The notes: a model not told the origin generated them from the letters alone. A stretch of 64,000 nucleotides of DNA from Deinococcus multiflagellatus (GCF_020166415.1 NZ_JAIQXV010000015.1:61127-125126), one strand, 5' to 3'. Shown: positions 19,915 to 28,374, numbered from the stretch's first letter. Program-made: numbers and translations.

Positions 19915-21063
19915 ATGCTCTGGCGGCGGCCCCTGACCATGTTGCGGCTGCTGGCGCTGCTGGCCCTGAGCGAGACGGTGCGCGCCGCGCTGTTCGTGGG
20001 GGTGTTGCCCCTGGCTGGCCCGGGGCTGGGCCTGGGGGCCGCCGTGATTGGCCTGATGGCCGGCGCCCACTACCTGGCCGACGCCCTGGGGCGCGGGCCA
20101 GCCGGGGCGCTGGTGGCGCGCGTGGGCCTGGGCCCCAGCCTGCTGGCGGGCGCGCTGCTGGGGGCCCTGACGCTGCTGCTGGCGCGCCAGGGCCTGGAGG
20201 CGCTGGGCGCGGTGCTGGTGTGTGCGCTCTGGGGGCTGGGCACGGCGGCGCTGTGGCCGGCCGTCATGAGCGCCTCGCAGGCGCTGGCCCACCCGGCGCG
20301 CACCGCCCGCGCCCTGACCGTGACCAACCTGACCGCCGTGCCCGCCGTGCTGACGGGCGCGCTGGTGGCCGGGCCCCTCATGCAGCACTGGCCGCAGGCG
20401 GTGTGGAGCGCGTTGCTGCTGCTGCAGGGCGCCGCCGCCGCCCTGGCCCTGAGCCTGTGGCGGGCGGCCGTGCCGCTGCGCCCGGTGCCGGTGCCCTGGC
20501 GCGAGTGGCGCCCAGTGGCGGCGCTGCTGCCCACCGCCTTTGTGCAGACGCTGGCGCCGGGCCTGCTGGTGACCACCCTGTATCCCATGCTGGCCGCGCT
20601 GGGGCTGGGCCTGGATGACCTGCTGCTGCCCGGCGCCCTCACCGGGGCCCTCATCGGCGCCAGCGCCGCCCTGCTGGGCCGCGTGGCCGACCGCGACCAC
20701 CCGCGCCGGGCGCTGCTGCCGGGGCTGGCACTGCTGGCCGCTGGCTTTGCGCTGGCCGCGCTGACAGGCGCCCAGTTCCTATGGGGGCTGGCGGCCCTGG
20801 CAGGCGTGGGGTTCGGCGCTTTTCTCACTGGCTGGAATGGCCTGGTGGCTCGCACCCTCCCGCAGGGGCAGCGCGCCGCTGCCTGGGGCGCGGTCATGAC
20901 CGCCGAGGCCCTGGGCGCCGCCGCTGGCCCCATGCTGGGCGGCGCGGCGTGGCAGGTGTGGGGCGTGGCCGGGGTGTTTGGCCTGGGCACGCTGGCCTTT
21001 GGCGGGGCGCTGCTGTACGTGGCCTTTGGGCAGCGGGAAGGCGCCATGAGCCATGAGCCATGA
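19915..21063 (+). CDS. MFS transporter
   Basis: A 382-residue membrane protein with about 12 hydrophobic helices and the MFS-type signature GAHYLADALGRGPAGAL between helices 2 and 3, repeated in weaker form (GRVADRDHPRRALL) in the second half. TACAAT lies seven bases before the ATG. Substrate unknown. The last codons lie in a CCATGAG heptamer repeated three times, so the C-terminal MSHEP may vary between strains. Confidence 0.85.
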   Translation: MLWRRPLTMLRLLALLALSETVRAALFVGVLPLAGPGLGLGAAVIGLMAGAHYLADALGRGPAGALVARVGLGPSLLAGALLGALTLLLARQGLEALGAVLVCALWGLGTAALWPAVMSASQALAHPARTARALTVTNLTAVPAVLTGALVAGPLMQHWPQAVWSALLLLQGAAAALALSLWRAAVPLRPVPVPWREWRPVAALLPTAFVQTLAPGLLVTTLYPMLAALGLGLDDLLLPGALTGALIGASAALLGRVADRDHPRRALLPGLALLAAGFALAALTGAQFLWGLAALAGVGFGAFLTGWNGLVARTLPQGQRAAAWGAVMTAEALGAAAGPMLGGAAWQVWGVAGVFGLGTLAFGGALLYVAFGQREGAMSHEP

Positions 21064-21082
21064 GCCAGTTTCCCTCAGGGGT

Positions 21083-21937
21083 TTACAGGGTGCAGGCGGC
21101 CGTCACCCACCAGTGGGGGTGGGCGCGGGCCAGGGCGTGGGCGGCGTCGTGGGCGTGGGCGTCGTCGCGGGCCAGGGCAAAGCAGGTGCTACCTGAACCG
21201 CTCATCAGGGGCGAGTGCAGGCCGGCGCGCTCCAGCACCCCCAGCACCTCGCGGATGGGCGCGTGGCGGGCGGCCACCGGGCCCTGCAGGGCGTTCAGGT
21301 AGGGCACCGGGCGGCCGTTGGACAGGGCGGCCACAATCGCTTCAATATCCAGGGCGGTGGTAAAGGCTTCCTCGGCGTCCAGCCACCTGTAGGCGTCGCC
21401 CGCACTCACGGGCACGCCGGGGTTCACCAGCACCAGCGCCGTGCGCGGCACCGGGGTGGGGGAGAGGATCTCGCCGGTGCCGGCGGCGGTGGCGGCGTGG
21501 CCCAGCAGAAAAAAGGGCACGTCGGCCCCCAGGCGCCGGGCCAGCGGGGCCAGGGCCACCCCGGACGGATACAGCCGCGCCAGGGCCATCAGGGTGGTGG
21601 CGGCGTCGCTGCTGCCGCCCCCCAGCCCGGAAGCCAGCGGCAGGCGCTTGTGCAGCGTGATGGCCGCGCCCCCGCTCACCCCGGCGGCGTCCAGGTAGGC
21701 CCGCGCCGCGCGGTAGACCAGATTGCCCTCGTCGGTGGGCAGATCGGCGCCCTCCACGCGCAGGCTCAGGGTGGGGGCCGGGGCAATGTCCAGGTCGTCC
21801 CCCACATTCAGCGGCACCATCAGCGAGTGCAGGTCGTGGTAGCCGTCGGCGCGCTGTGAGCGCACGCTCAGGCCCAGGTTGACCTTGGCGGGCGCAAAGT
21901 ACGTGACGGGAGCCGTGGCGGAGGGGCCGGTCGTCAT
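21083..21937 (-). CDS. ispE: 4-diphosphocytidyl-2-C-methyl-D-erythritol kinase
   Basis: A 284-residue GHMP kinase. The family features are FAPAKVNLGLSV at the N-terminus, RADGYHDLHSLM, and the ATP-binding LPLASGLGGGSSDAA. It phosphorylates the intermediate made by IspD in the non-mevalonate isoprenoid route. The start overlaps the ispD stop by four bases; it is the last gene of the TPR-ubiX-ispD-ispE operon. Confidence 0.95.
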   Translation of the reverse strand: MTTGPSATAPVTYFAPAKVNLGLSVRSQRADGYHDLHSLMVPLNVGDDLDIAPAPTLSLRVEGADLPTDEGNLVYRAARAYLDAAGVSGGAAITLHKRLPLASGLGGGSSDAATTLMALARLYPSGVALAPLARRLGADVPFFLLGHAATAAGTGEILSPTPVPRTALVLVNPGVPVSAGDAYRWLDAEEAFTTALDIEAIVAALSNGRPVPYLNALQGPVAARHAPIREVLGVLERAGLHSPLMSGSGSTCFALARDDAHAHDAAHALARAHPHWWVTAACTL

Positions 21938-22593
21938 GGGGCCTCAGCATCCCACACCGGGGCCAGGGCCAGGGCCAGTTGCAGGTCGCCGGGGGTGGTC
22001 ACCTTGAACAGCCGCGCGTCGCCGGGAATGAGCGCCACCGGGTGCCCCAGCCGCGCCACCAGCCCGGCGTCGTCGGTGGCGCTCTCGCCGCTGCGCCGCG
22101 CCGCCTCATGGGCGCGCAGGATCAGCTCGCGCCGGAACGCCTGCGGGGTCTGCACCGCCCACAGGCCCTCACGCGGCACGAGCTGGCCCCAGTGCTGGGC
22201 CCCCTCTCCGGCCTGCACCAGCGTGTCGGCCACTGGCAGAGCGGCGGTGGCGGCGCCCTGGGTGTCGGCGGCGCCGCGCAGTGCGTGGATCACGGCGGCC
22301 GGCACGAAGGGCCGCGCGGCGTCGTGGATAAGCACCACTTCCGCGTCGGTGGCCCCCAGCAGGGCGTGAACGGTGGCCTGCCGGGTGGCGCCGCCGCTGA
22401 TGGCGCGCGCAGGCACCCCTGGGGGCAGGGCGTGGTCCTCCGGCAGCGCCACCAGCACTTCGTTCACATGGGGCGCCAGCGCGGCCACGCTGCGGGCCAG
22501 CAGCGAGCGCCCGGCCACCTCCACGAAGGCCTTGGGGCCCAGGCCCAGCCGGGTGCCGCTGCCGGCGGCGGGAATCAGGGCGGCGACCTTCAC
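21934..22593 (-). CDS. ispD: 2-C-methyl-D-erythritol 4-phosphate cytidylyltransferase
   Basis: A 219-residue nucleotidyltransferase: AALIPAAGSGTRLGLGPKAF (the CTP-binding loop), SGGATRQATVHALL, LIHDAARPFV, and VQTPQAFRRELI, ATDDAGLV. The GTG at 22593 overlaps the ubiX stop by four bases; the much longer upstream frame is the shadow of ubiX. It transfers CMP to methylerythritol phosphate, directly upstream of the IspE step. Confidence 0.95.
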   Translation of the reverse strand: MKVAALIPAAGSGTRLGLGPKAFVEVAGRSLLARSVAALAPHVNEVLVALPEDHALPPGVPARAISGGATRQATVHALLGATDAEVVLIHDAARPFVPAAVIHALRGAADTQGAATAALPVADTLVQAGEGAQHWGQLVPREGLWAVQTPQAFRRELILRAHEAARRSGESATDDAGLVARLGHPVALIPGDARLFKVTTPGDLQLALALAPVWDAEAP

Positions 22594-23168
22594 CGGGCCG
22601 GTCCTGGGTCGTCCTCGCGCCAGCGGCGAAAGCCGGGCACGTCCAGCCTGAACTGGTCCAGCACCCGCGCGGTCACGAAATGCAGCAGTTCGTCCACATC
22701 CTGCGGCGCGTGGTAGAAGCCGGGGCTGGCGGTCATCACGGTGGCGCCCGCGTCGTGCGCGGCCAGCAGGTTCACCAGCATGGGGCGGGGCAGCGGGTCC
22801 TCGCGCACCACCAGCACCAGGGGGCGGCGCTCTTTCAGGGTGACGTGCGCCGCGCGGGTGAGCAGCGTGTCGGCAAAGCCATGCGCGACTTTGGCCAGGG
22901 TGCCCGCGCTGCAGGGAATGAGCAGCATGCCGTCGGTGCGAAAGGAGCCGCTGGCCACGCTGGCGGCCAGGTCGCGGTCCTCGTGCACCTGGGCCGCCTG
23001 GGCCACGAGGTCGGGCAGCTGGGGCCCAGCGCCCTCGGCGGTCATCACCCGTTTGGCGCCGCTGCTCACCACGAGGTGCGTCTCCACGTTCAGGGCGCGC
23101 AGGGCCTGCAGTGCCGAGAGGGCATACGGCATGCCGCTGCCGCCCGAGACCCCCACCACCAGCCTCAT
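22590..23168 (-). CDS. ubiX: Flavin prenyltransferase UbiX
   Basis: A 192-residue UbiX: VVGVSGGSGMPYALSALQAL (flavin-binding start), LVVSSGAK, a SGSFRTDGMLLIPCSAGTLAKVAHGFADTLLTRAAHV block, and LVLVVREDPL, PGFYHAPQDVDELLHFV. It makes prenylated FMN, the cofactor of UbiD-type decarboxylases, from a C5 prenyl phosphate, so its linkage to ispD and ispE joins supply and use of isoprenoid precursors. Both ends overlap neighbours by four bases. Confidence 0.95.
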   Translation of the reverse strand: MRLVVGVSGGSGMPYALSALQALRALNVETHLVVSSGAKRVMTAEGAGPQLPDLVAQAAQVHEDRDLAASVASGSFRTDGMLLIPCSAGTLAKVAHGFADTLLTRAAHVTLKERRPLVLVVREDPLPRPMLVNLLAAHDAGATVMTASPGFYHAPQDVDELLHFVTARVLDQFRLDVPGFRRWREDDPGPAR

Positions 23169-25282
23169 GCGCCGCTCGCTTCGCGCCGCAGGCGGCGGGC
23201 GTGGCGCAGTTCGGCGGCAATAAAGGCCAGCAGGTTCAGGGCGTACACCAGCACCAGCCCCGCCACCAGGACCGCGCGCGTGCCCTCCTGGCCCAGCACC
23301 GGCAAGAAAGGCACCGTGACCAGCCCGGTGGCCGGAAACAGCGCCGCAATCAGCGCGCCCCAGGCCAGCAGCAGCATGCTGCCCCAGGGGCTGTCCAGCA
23401 GGGCCGAGCCCGGCAGCAGCAGCGCCAGCGCGCGGTAGGCCAGGGGCCGCGCCTGCGCCAGGGCCACCGCCGAGGCCGGCAGCAGCAGCGCCAGCGCCAG
23501 CAGCGCGGCCAGCAGCCCCGAACCCAGCAGCGCCAGCCCCAGGCGCGGCGAGCCCCCGCCCGACGGGTCCAGCACCGACAGCGGCTCGCGCAGGGCGCCG
23601 CGCAGCGTCACGCTCAGGTCGCCGGTCACGGCGCGGGTCAGGCGGCGCTGGTCGGGGTAGCACAGCCGGGGCGCCCCGGGGCGGTAGGTGCGCTGAAAGG
23701 CGGCTTCGGGGGTGCCGGGGTTCAGGCCCAGGTTAAAGGCCGCTGCTTCCAGATCAGGCCGGGCCGACAGGGCCGCGCGGTAGAGTTCGCGCGCCTGAGG
23801 CTCGTCGCCGCGCGTCTGGGCAATCACGCCCAGGTTGTTGCGCACGCAGGGGTCGGTGTCGGCAGCGGCGTAGCGCTCTCTGGCCTGGGCGTCCTCGCCG
23901 TCAAGCTGCGCGCTCAGGCCCGAGAGCAGCGCGGCGTCGGCGCCGGGGCGCAGGGCCAGCGCGGACAGCTGCGCGCCGCCCCAGCCGCCGCCGTAGGTGC
24001 CGCTGGCCAGCGCGGGCGAGCGCAGCCCCGCGCCCGCCAGATTGGCCCAGTGCAGCCCGCCCGTGACCACCAGCAGGCTCAGCGCCAGCAAAAACAGCGT
24101 GAGGCGCTCGCCGGGGGTGGCGTAGGCCACGAACACCCGACGCGCGCGCGACAGCGGATGGCGCAGCCACGAGCGGTAGCGGCCCCCCAGCGCCCGCGTG
24201 TCCTGGGCCTGGGGCCGCCACGCGCGCACCGCCAGGGCCAGCAGCCCCGAGAGGAGGGCCGCGCCCAGGCCCAGCATGGCCAGCCGGGCGGCGTCACGCA
24301 CCTCGCGCAGGCCCTCGGGGCCCAGGTTGTACAGGGTGCCGGCGCGCAGCGAGCGCGAGAACTGCCGCCACTCGCCCGCCTCGCCCTCGCGGCCCTGCTG
24401 CTCCAGGGCCTGGGCGTAGCGGGCGTAGAGCGCCTCGCCGCCTTCAAAGCGGGGGTGCAGTTCGCGCAGGTAGGCCATCCACACCCCGGCGCGGGCCAGT
24501 CGCCGCTGGTCCAGCAGGGTGCTCACGTAACCCGCTGGGTCGCCGTAGGCCTTCAGCGCCTCCCGGCTGACGCTCACCGCCGGGTCAAAGCCGCGCGCCG
24601 CCGCGTCGCGCCGGGCGCGGTCCAGGGCCAGGTCGGCCGCCGAGGGAAAACCCGCGCTGTCCAGCCGCGCGGCCAGCGCCACCCAGGCGGGAAAGGGCAG
24701 ATTGCCCCCCAGGGCGCGGCGCACGGCGCTCAGGGCGGCGTAGGGATCGGCCCGCCGGGCGCTGGCCTCGCGCACCGCCAGGAAGGGGTTCAGCGGGTCC
24801 AGGGCAGCGGCGCGCGCCACCTCGGCGGCGGGGGTGGTGTCGGCGGCGCGCGCCAGCCAGCCGGTGATCTGCGGCACGGGTGGGGGCACCACCCGCTCCT
24901 GCACGGTCAGGCCGCTGGCGGGGTCCAGGGTAAAGCGCTCGGTCAGGCCGTTCAGTTCGGTGCTCACGCGCACCACGCCGCCCGAGGCGTCCAGCGAGGT
25001 CACCACGCCGCTCAGGTCGGCGCGGGCGGCGGCCACGCCGCCTGCCCCCAGTTCGTACACGGCGGGCCCGGCGCCCAGCAGCAGGCGCCCGTCCAGTTCC
25101 AGCGGCCCGGTCAGGGGGCCCCACGAGGCCGGAAAGGTGCGCTGCCAGCGGGTGCCGGTGCCGTCCGGCTCTACTATTAGCGTGCGGCCGTTCAGCGTGG
25201 CCGTGGCCTGGGCGGTGCCCGTCAGCAGGGCCAGCAGCAGGCCTGCGCGCGCTAGCCCCCCAGGGCTGGGTGCGCGCCTCAT
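23165..25282 (-). CDS. Exported/membrane TPR-type protein
   Basis: A 705-residue protein with a signal peptide (LARAGLLLALLTGTAQA). The first 200 residues read as a beta-propeller-like region (ELGAGGVAAARADLSGVVTSLDASGG). Helical repeats follow. Two membrane helices occur near residues 330-395, a TPR-like segment (NNLGVIAQTRGDEPQARELYRAALSARPDLEAAAFNLGL) in the middle of the C-terminal half, and several more helices at the end. It heads the ubiX-ispD-ispE operon and overlaps ubiX by four bases. A long inverted repeat lies ten bases before the ATG. Function unknown. Confidence 0.75.
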   Translation of the reverse strand: MRRAPSPGGLARAGLLLALLTGTAQATATLNGRTLIVEPDGTGTRWQRTFPASWGPLTGPLELDGRLLLGAGPAVYELGAGGVAAARADLSGVVTSLDASGGVVRVSTELNGLTERFTLDPASGLTVQERVVPPPVPQITGWLARAADTTPAAEVARAAALDPLNPFLAVREASARRADPYAALSAVRRALGGNLPFPAWVALAARLDSAGFPSAADLALDRARRDAAARGFDPAVSVSREALKAYGDPAGYVSTLLDQRRLARAGVWMAYLRELHPRFEGGEALYARYAQALEQQGREGEAGEWRQFSRSLRAGTLYNLGPEGLREVRDAARLAMLGLGAALLSGLLALAVRAWRPQAQDTRALGGRYRSWLRHPLSRARRVFVAYATPGERLTLFLLALSLLVVTGGLHWANLAGAGLRSPALASGTYGGGWGGAQLSALALRPGADAALLSGLSAQLDGEDAQARERYAAADTDPCVRNNLGVIAQTRGDEPQARELYRAALSARPDLEAAAFNLGLNPGTPEAAFQRTYRPGAPRLCYPDQRRLTRAVTGDLSVTLRGALREPLSVLDPSGGGSPRLGLALLGSGLLAALLALALLLPASAVALAQARPLAYRALALLLPGSALLDSPWGSMLLLAWGALIAALFPATGLVTVPFLPVLGQEGTRAVLVAGLVLVYALNLLAFIAAELRHARRLRREASGA

Positions 25283-25291
25283 GCGGCTTCC

Positions 25292-25323
25292 GAAAAATTC
25301 TGTCACGCCTGACGGAATTTTTC
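25292..25323. promoter_or_regulatory. Long inverted repeat just upstream of the TPR-ubiX-ispDE operon
   Basis: GAAAAATTC-T-GTCA, a CGCC centre, then TGAC-G-GAATTTTTC: 13 of 14 arm positions pair. It ends ten bases before the start codon at 25282. It could be an operator or a 5'-leader hairpin; AT-rich ends in a GC-rich genome make chance unlikely. Confidence 0.65.
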
Positions 25324-25347
25324 CGACCGGAGGGAGAAGGAAAGGGT

Positions 25348-25415
25348 ACGGATTTCCGGGAATTGGAGAAACATCCAGTTCTTTTCTGGATGTTACGGAA
25401 ATGAACGGAATCCGT
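25348..25415. repeat. Small palindromic repeat, copy 1
   Basis: Nested inverted repeats: outer ACGGATT / AATCCGT and inner ACATCCAG / CTGGATGT around a 7-base loop. The inner part and the following stretch (CTGGATGTTACGGAAATGAAC) resemble 38253-38288. It looks like a small dispersed intergenic element. Confidence 0.55.
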
Positions 25416-25416
25416 A

Positions 25417-26004
25417 TCACGCGCCCTCCGGGCGCCCGGGGCGGGCCAGCAGGTGCGCGCTGCGTACGGCCATTACCACGCCGCCGGCCAGCAGTTCGCC
25501 CAGGCCGCCGTACCGGGTGGCCAGCAGCAGGCCCACCGGCAGGGCCACCACCGTGGCGGCCGGCACCGCGTTCAGGCCCACGCGGCGCTGCAGCGTGGCG
25601 CGGTACAGGGGGATAAACAGCAGCGCCGTGCCCAGGGTGCCCAGCAGGGTTACCGGGGCCAGCACCAGAAGCGCGCCCAGCAGCGGCGCAATGCCCCCGC
25701 CGCCCCGGAAGCCGAAAAAGAGGGGATAGCAGTGGCCCGCCACCACGGCCCCCATGGCCAGCCAGCCCCATTCTGGGGCCAGCGCCCGCGCCAGCAGGGC
25801 GGCCAGAGCACCCTTGGCGATGTCCAGCGCGGTCACCAGTACGGCGGCCCGGCGGCCATACTGCCGGAAGGTGCCGCTGCCGCCGGGCAGGTCCCGGTCC
25901 CGGATGTCGGCGCCCTGGGCCCGCGAGTACAGCACCCCGGCCACCAGGGACCCCAGCAGGTACGCGGCGAGAGCGGCAAGGACAGGCGCGGCGGACGGGG
26001 GCAT
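25417..26004 (-). CDS. PlsY-like protein with altered active-site motifs
   Basis: A 195-residue membrane protein with about five helices, matching PlsY (acyl-phosphate:glycerol-3-phosphate acyltransferase) in layout: AYLLGSLVAGVLYS, a SGTFRQYGRRAAVLVTALDIAKG block and GHCYPLFFGFRGGGGIAPLLG. The start (ATG 26004) has TACAAT nine bases upstream. Compared with the usual motifs (SGN.GATN..R, F(K)GGKGVAT and a final HR.N...G.E) it lacks the Asn-Ala-Thr-Asn run, the GGKG lysine and the last motif, so it may have lost or changed its activity. Confidence 0.78.
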   Translation of the reverse strand: MPPSAAPVLAALAAYLLGSLVAGVLYSRAQGADIRDRDLPGGSGTFRQYGRRAAVLVTALDIAKGALAALLARALAPEWGWLAMGAVVAGHCYPLFFGFRGGGGIAPLLGALLVLAPVTLLGTLGTALLFIPLYRATLQRRVGLNAVPAATVVALPVGLLLATRYGGLGELLAGGVVMAVRSAHLLARPGRPEGA

Positions 26005-26322
26005 ACGCAGGGCATTGTATCGGGGCGTGCTTGGCGGCAGCAGCGAGAGCCGACAGGGTACGCTGCTCTTCCGCTCCCGCCTGAGAAGTGCTTCCGGGGC
26101 TGGCTCCAGGTGAGACACGTTTTTCCCGACGAACCAGGGCCCCGTTCGCACTCTAGGCACGGTGGAAAATCGTCTCTGGTCACTTCCTCTGTTGAGACGC
26201 ACAGCTGCTTCGTTGAAAGCGGCCTCGCACAGCCGAACAGGCCCTGCCAGACGTGAGGCTGACCACTCGGTGCCGTTCCAAAGGGACTGGGGCTTGCCCA
26301 GACACTCTTGGGCCCTCCTGCC
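26005..26322. other. 318-base intergenic region, nothing recognised
   Basis: Only the TACAAT hexamer for the PlsY-like gene (about 26014-26019 on the minus strand) is recognised; no repeat, RNA or small gene seen. Confidence 0.4.
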
Positions 26323-26802
26323 CTAGGCCCCGGGGTGCAGGGCGCCGCCCGGCTGAAGATGCTCACCGGCGTCCAGGTCGTTCAGGACAGCTGGCAGCCC
26401 CCGGGACAGCATTTTGCGGCGAACGCTGCCCAGCAGCCGGGCCATGATGAAGCCTTCGGCGCCTCTAAAACCGGTGTGCGACCAGGTCAGGCGAGTGCCG
26501 CCGGGTACCTCCTCCAGGCGGTTGGTGACGAGGCTGGGGCTGTCACCGACCTTATTGCGCCAGGTGTAGCGCAGTAGGGAAGGAGCCTGGGCGTCCAGCA
26601 CCTCGCACAGCACGATCCCGTCCCATCCGGGAAACGGCTTGCCCACAAAGCGAAACCGAGTGCCCGCCTTCGGCACGAAGCCCTCGGGTCGGCCGCCCTG
26701 GCCGGCCGAGGTCCACAGCGGCACGAGTTGCGGGTCGGTCAACGCGGCCCAGACCAGGGGCCGGGGATACGGATAGTCCTTGACAATCACGTGCTGGCTC
26801 AT
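26323..26802 (-). CDS. SRPBCC (AHSA1-like) domain protein
   Basis: A 159-residue START/SRPBCC-fold protein: YPYPRPLVWAALTDPQLVPLWTSAG near the N-terminus, FVGKPFPGWDGIVLCEVLDAQ, LLRYTWRNK and GGTRLTWSHTGF. Such proteins bind hydrophobic ligands or act on them. Its start overlaps the stop of the tandem-ABM gene by four bases, so both are expressed together, probably under the divergent TetR regulator. Confidence 0.88.
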   Translation of the reverse strand: MSQHVIVKDYPYPRPLVWAALTDPQLVPLWTSAGQGGRPEGFVPKAGTRFRFVGKPFPGWDGIVLCEVLDAQAPSLLRYTWRNKVGDSPSLVTNRLEEVPGGTRLTWSHTGFRGAEGFIMARLLGSVRRKMLSRGLPAVLNDLDAGEHLQPGGALHPGA

Positions 26803-27464
26803 TGGGGGCCTCCTGGGCGTACAGCCAGAGGATCAGGGGTCACGGCGACCACGCGGTACAGCGTGGGCTGGGGCGCCGCCTGCGTTGGGTTCTGGCCGCC
26901 CACTGGGGGCCACAGTGGCCTGCCCGCTTGCCACTGCTCGGCGCTGTCCCAGTGCGCAATAATGACGATTTGGCGGGGATTGCCCGGCGAGACAGCGCGG
27001 TGCAGCCAGGCGCTCCGCAAGCCTGGGGGTTGGGGGTGCGCGGCGACGTGGGCGGCCCAGTCCTCCTCAAACACGTCAGCCTCCCCGGCGGACAGGGTGA
27101 GTGGATGAATCATGGTCAGTGGCTCGACTAAGCCGCTGTGAGCAGAGTGCGGCTCTGACACACCAGAGCCCACCCGGTACAGGGCAGGCTCAGCGTTGAA
27201 GCCGCCAGTCTGGGCCTGACGCTGGCGCTCAGCTGTGGGCCGAAAGCCGCTTAAGGCCGCCTCCCACTGCTCGGCGCTGTCCCAGTGGGCCACATTGACA
27301 ATCGGATAAAGGGCTCTGGGCGACACCGCGCGGTGCAGACGGGTGCCGCGAAACCCGGGCGCCTGCCCAAGTAAGGCGGTGCTGGCAGGCCAGCCTGCCA
27401 CAAAACCGTCGACTGCCACAGTGGGCAGGGTGAAGAGGTTCACCAGAACGAGAGGCTCAGCCAT
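26799..27464 (-). CDS. Tandem ABM-domain protein
   Basis: A 221-residue protein made of two similar halves, each with the ABM (antibiotic biosynthesis monooxygenase) layout: PGFRGTRLHRAVSP...VNVAHWDSAEQWEAA in the first and PGLRSAWLHRAVSP...VIIAHWDSAEQWQAG in the second. This is an internal duplication fused in one chain. ABM proteins act as cofactor-free monooxygenases, haem-degrading enzymes or simply dimeric binders. First gene of a two-gene unit with the SRPBCC gene; divergent from a TetR regulator. Confidence 0.87.
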   Translation of the reverse strand: MAEPLVLVNLFTLPTVAVDGFVAGWPASTALLGQAPGFRGTRLHRAVSPRALYPIVNVAHWDSAEQWEAALSGFRPTAERQRQAQTGGFNAEPALYRVGSGVSEPHSAHSGLVEPLTMIHPLTLSAGEADVFEEDWAAHVAAHPQPPGLRSAWLHRAVSPGNPRQIVIIAHWDSAEQWQAGRPLWPPVGGQNPTQAAPQPTLYRVVAVTPDPLAVRPGGPQ

Positions 27465-27515
27465 GAACAGGCTCCTTTTGGCAGACAGGAAGACGGAGAA
27501 GAACCATCTGCAATT

Positions 27516-27532
27516 TTTATAGTAACTATAAA
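27516..27532. promoter_or_regulatory. Candidate TetR operator
   Basis: A perfect 7-bp inverted repeat with a 3-base centre, TTTATAG-TAA-CTATAAA, in an AT-rich patch between the divergent ABM and TetR genes. It is the only such palindrome there, 51 bases before the ABM start. Confidence 0.65.
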
Positions 27533-27645
27533 TTATTTAGCCAATGTAATCAGTGATACGCAGATCGCGTGCCTGCCCACACACGTCATCACGTCGTGGT
27601 CTCCTCGCCCTGCGGGCGCGCGGCTCCCAGGGGTAGACTCAGGGG

Positions 27646-28374
27646 GTGAACCTGCCCACCTCGCCTGACGCCCCGACGGCGGCTGAGCCGGGCGCCGCGC
27701 CGCTGTCCCTGAGGCAGCGCCGACAGCAGGAGCTGCGCCAGCAGCTGTCCGATGTGGCCACCCAGATGTTTCTGGAACGCGGCTTCGATGCTGTGCGTGT
27801 GGCGGATGTGGCGCGTGCCTGCGGCGTCACGGAAAAGACCGTCTTCAATCATTTCCCCACTAAGGAATCGCTGCTGTCTGACCGCTGGGATGACATGGCC
27901 CAGGCACTTCGCCGCAAACTGACCGACCCAGCACTGACACCCGTGGCGGCGGCATTGGCAGTGCTGGGAACAGAACTAAGTTTTCTGACAGCCTCTGGGA
28001 CCTCGGGGGCCCCCTCTCTGGCGCAAGTGCGGCGGTACAGCGACCTGATCCGTACAGCGCCGTCCCTGATGGCCCACCAGCGCCGCGCCCTAGATCGGCT
28101 CTGCGATGCAGCGGCCCTGGCCCTGGCCGAACGAACGGGCGCCGCACCCGAGGATCCCGAGGTTCTGATCACGGCGGCGGCCCTCAGTGGCCTGTGGACT
28201 GTCTATTTTCACAGCCTGCGCCGTCACCTGTATCTGGACGACGGCGCGCAGGTCCGGGCCGAGGTGGAGTGCGACCTGCGCCGCGCTGCCGATGTGCTCC
28301 GCCTGGGTCTGGAGCGCACGCCGGGTGACGCGGCTGAAGGCCGAAAGGCGGCGCGCCAGACAAGCCCAACCTAA
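27646..28374 (+). CDS. TetR-family regulator
   Basis: A 242-residue TetR protein. The helix-turn-helix region (LSDVATQMFLERGFDAVRVADVARACGVTEKTVFNHFPTKESLL, about residues 35-78) is complete; the C-terminal ligand-binding domain is variable and ends in TetR-C type helices. The GTG start follows TAGACT by six bases (leaderless). It faces the ABM/SRPBCC pair and probably represses it through the palindrome at 27516-27532. Confidence 0.92.
   Translation: MNLPTSPDAPTAAEPGAAPLSLRQRRQQELRQQLSDVATQMFLERGFDAVRVADVARACGVTEKTVFNHFPTKESLLSDRWDDMAQALRRKLTDPALTPVAAALAVLGTELSFLTASGTSGAPSLAQVRRYSDLIRTAPSLMAHQRRALDRLCDAAALALAERTGAAPEDPEVLITAAALSGLWTVYFHSLRRHLYLDDGAQVRAEVECDLRRAADVLRLGLERTPGDAAEGRKAARQTSPT

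Noticed and set aside
23111..25180. Long plus-strand frame opposite the TPR protein gene
   Set aside because: Gln/Gly/Arg-rich antisense shadow of a well supported gene.
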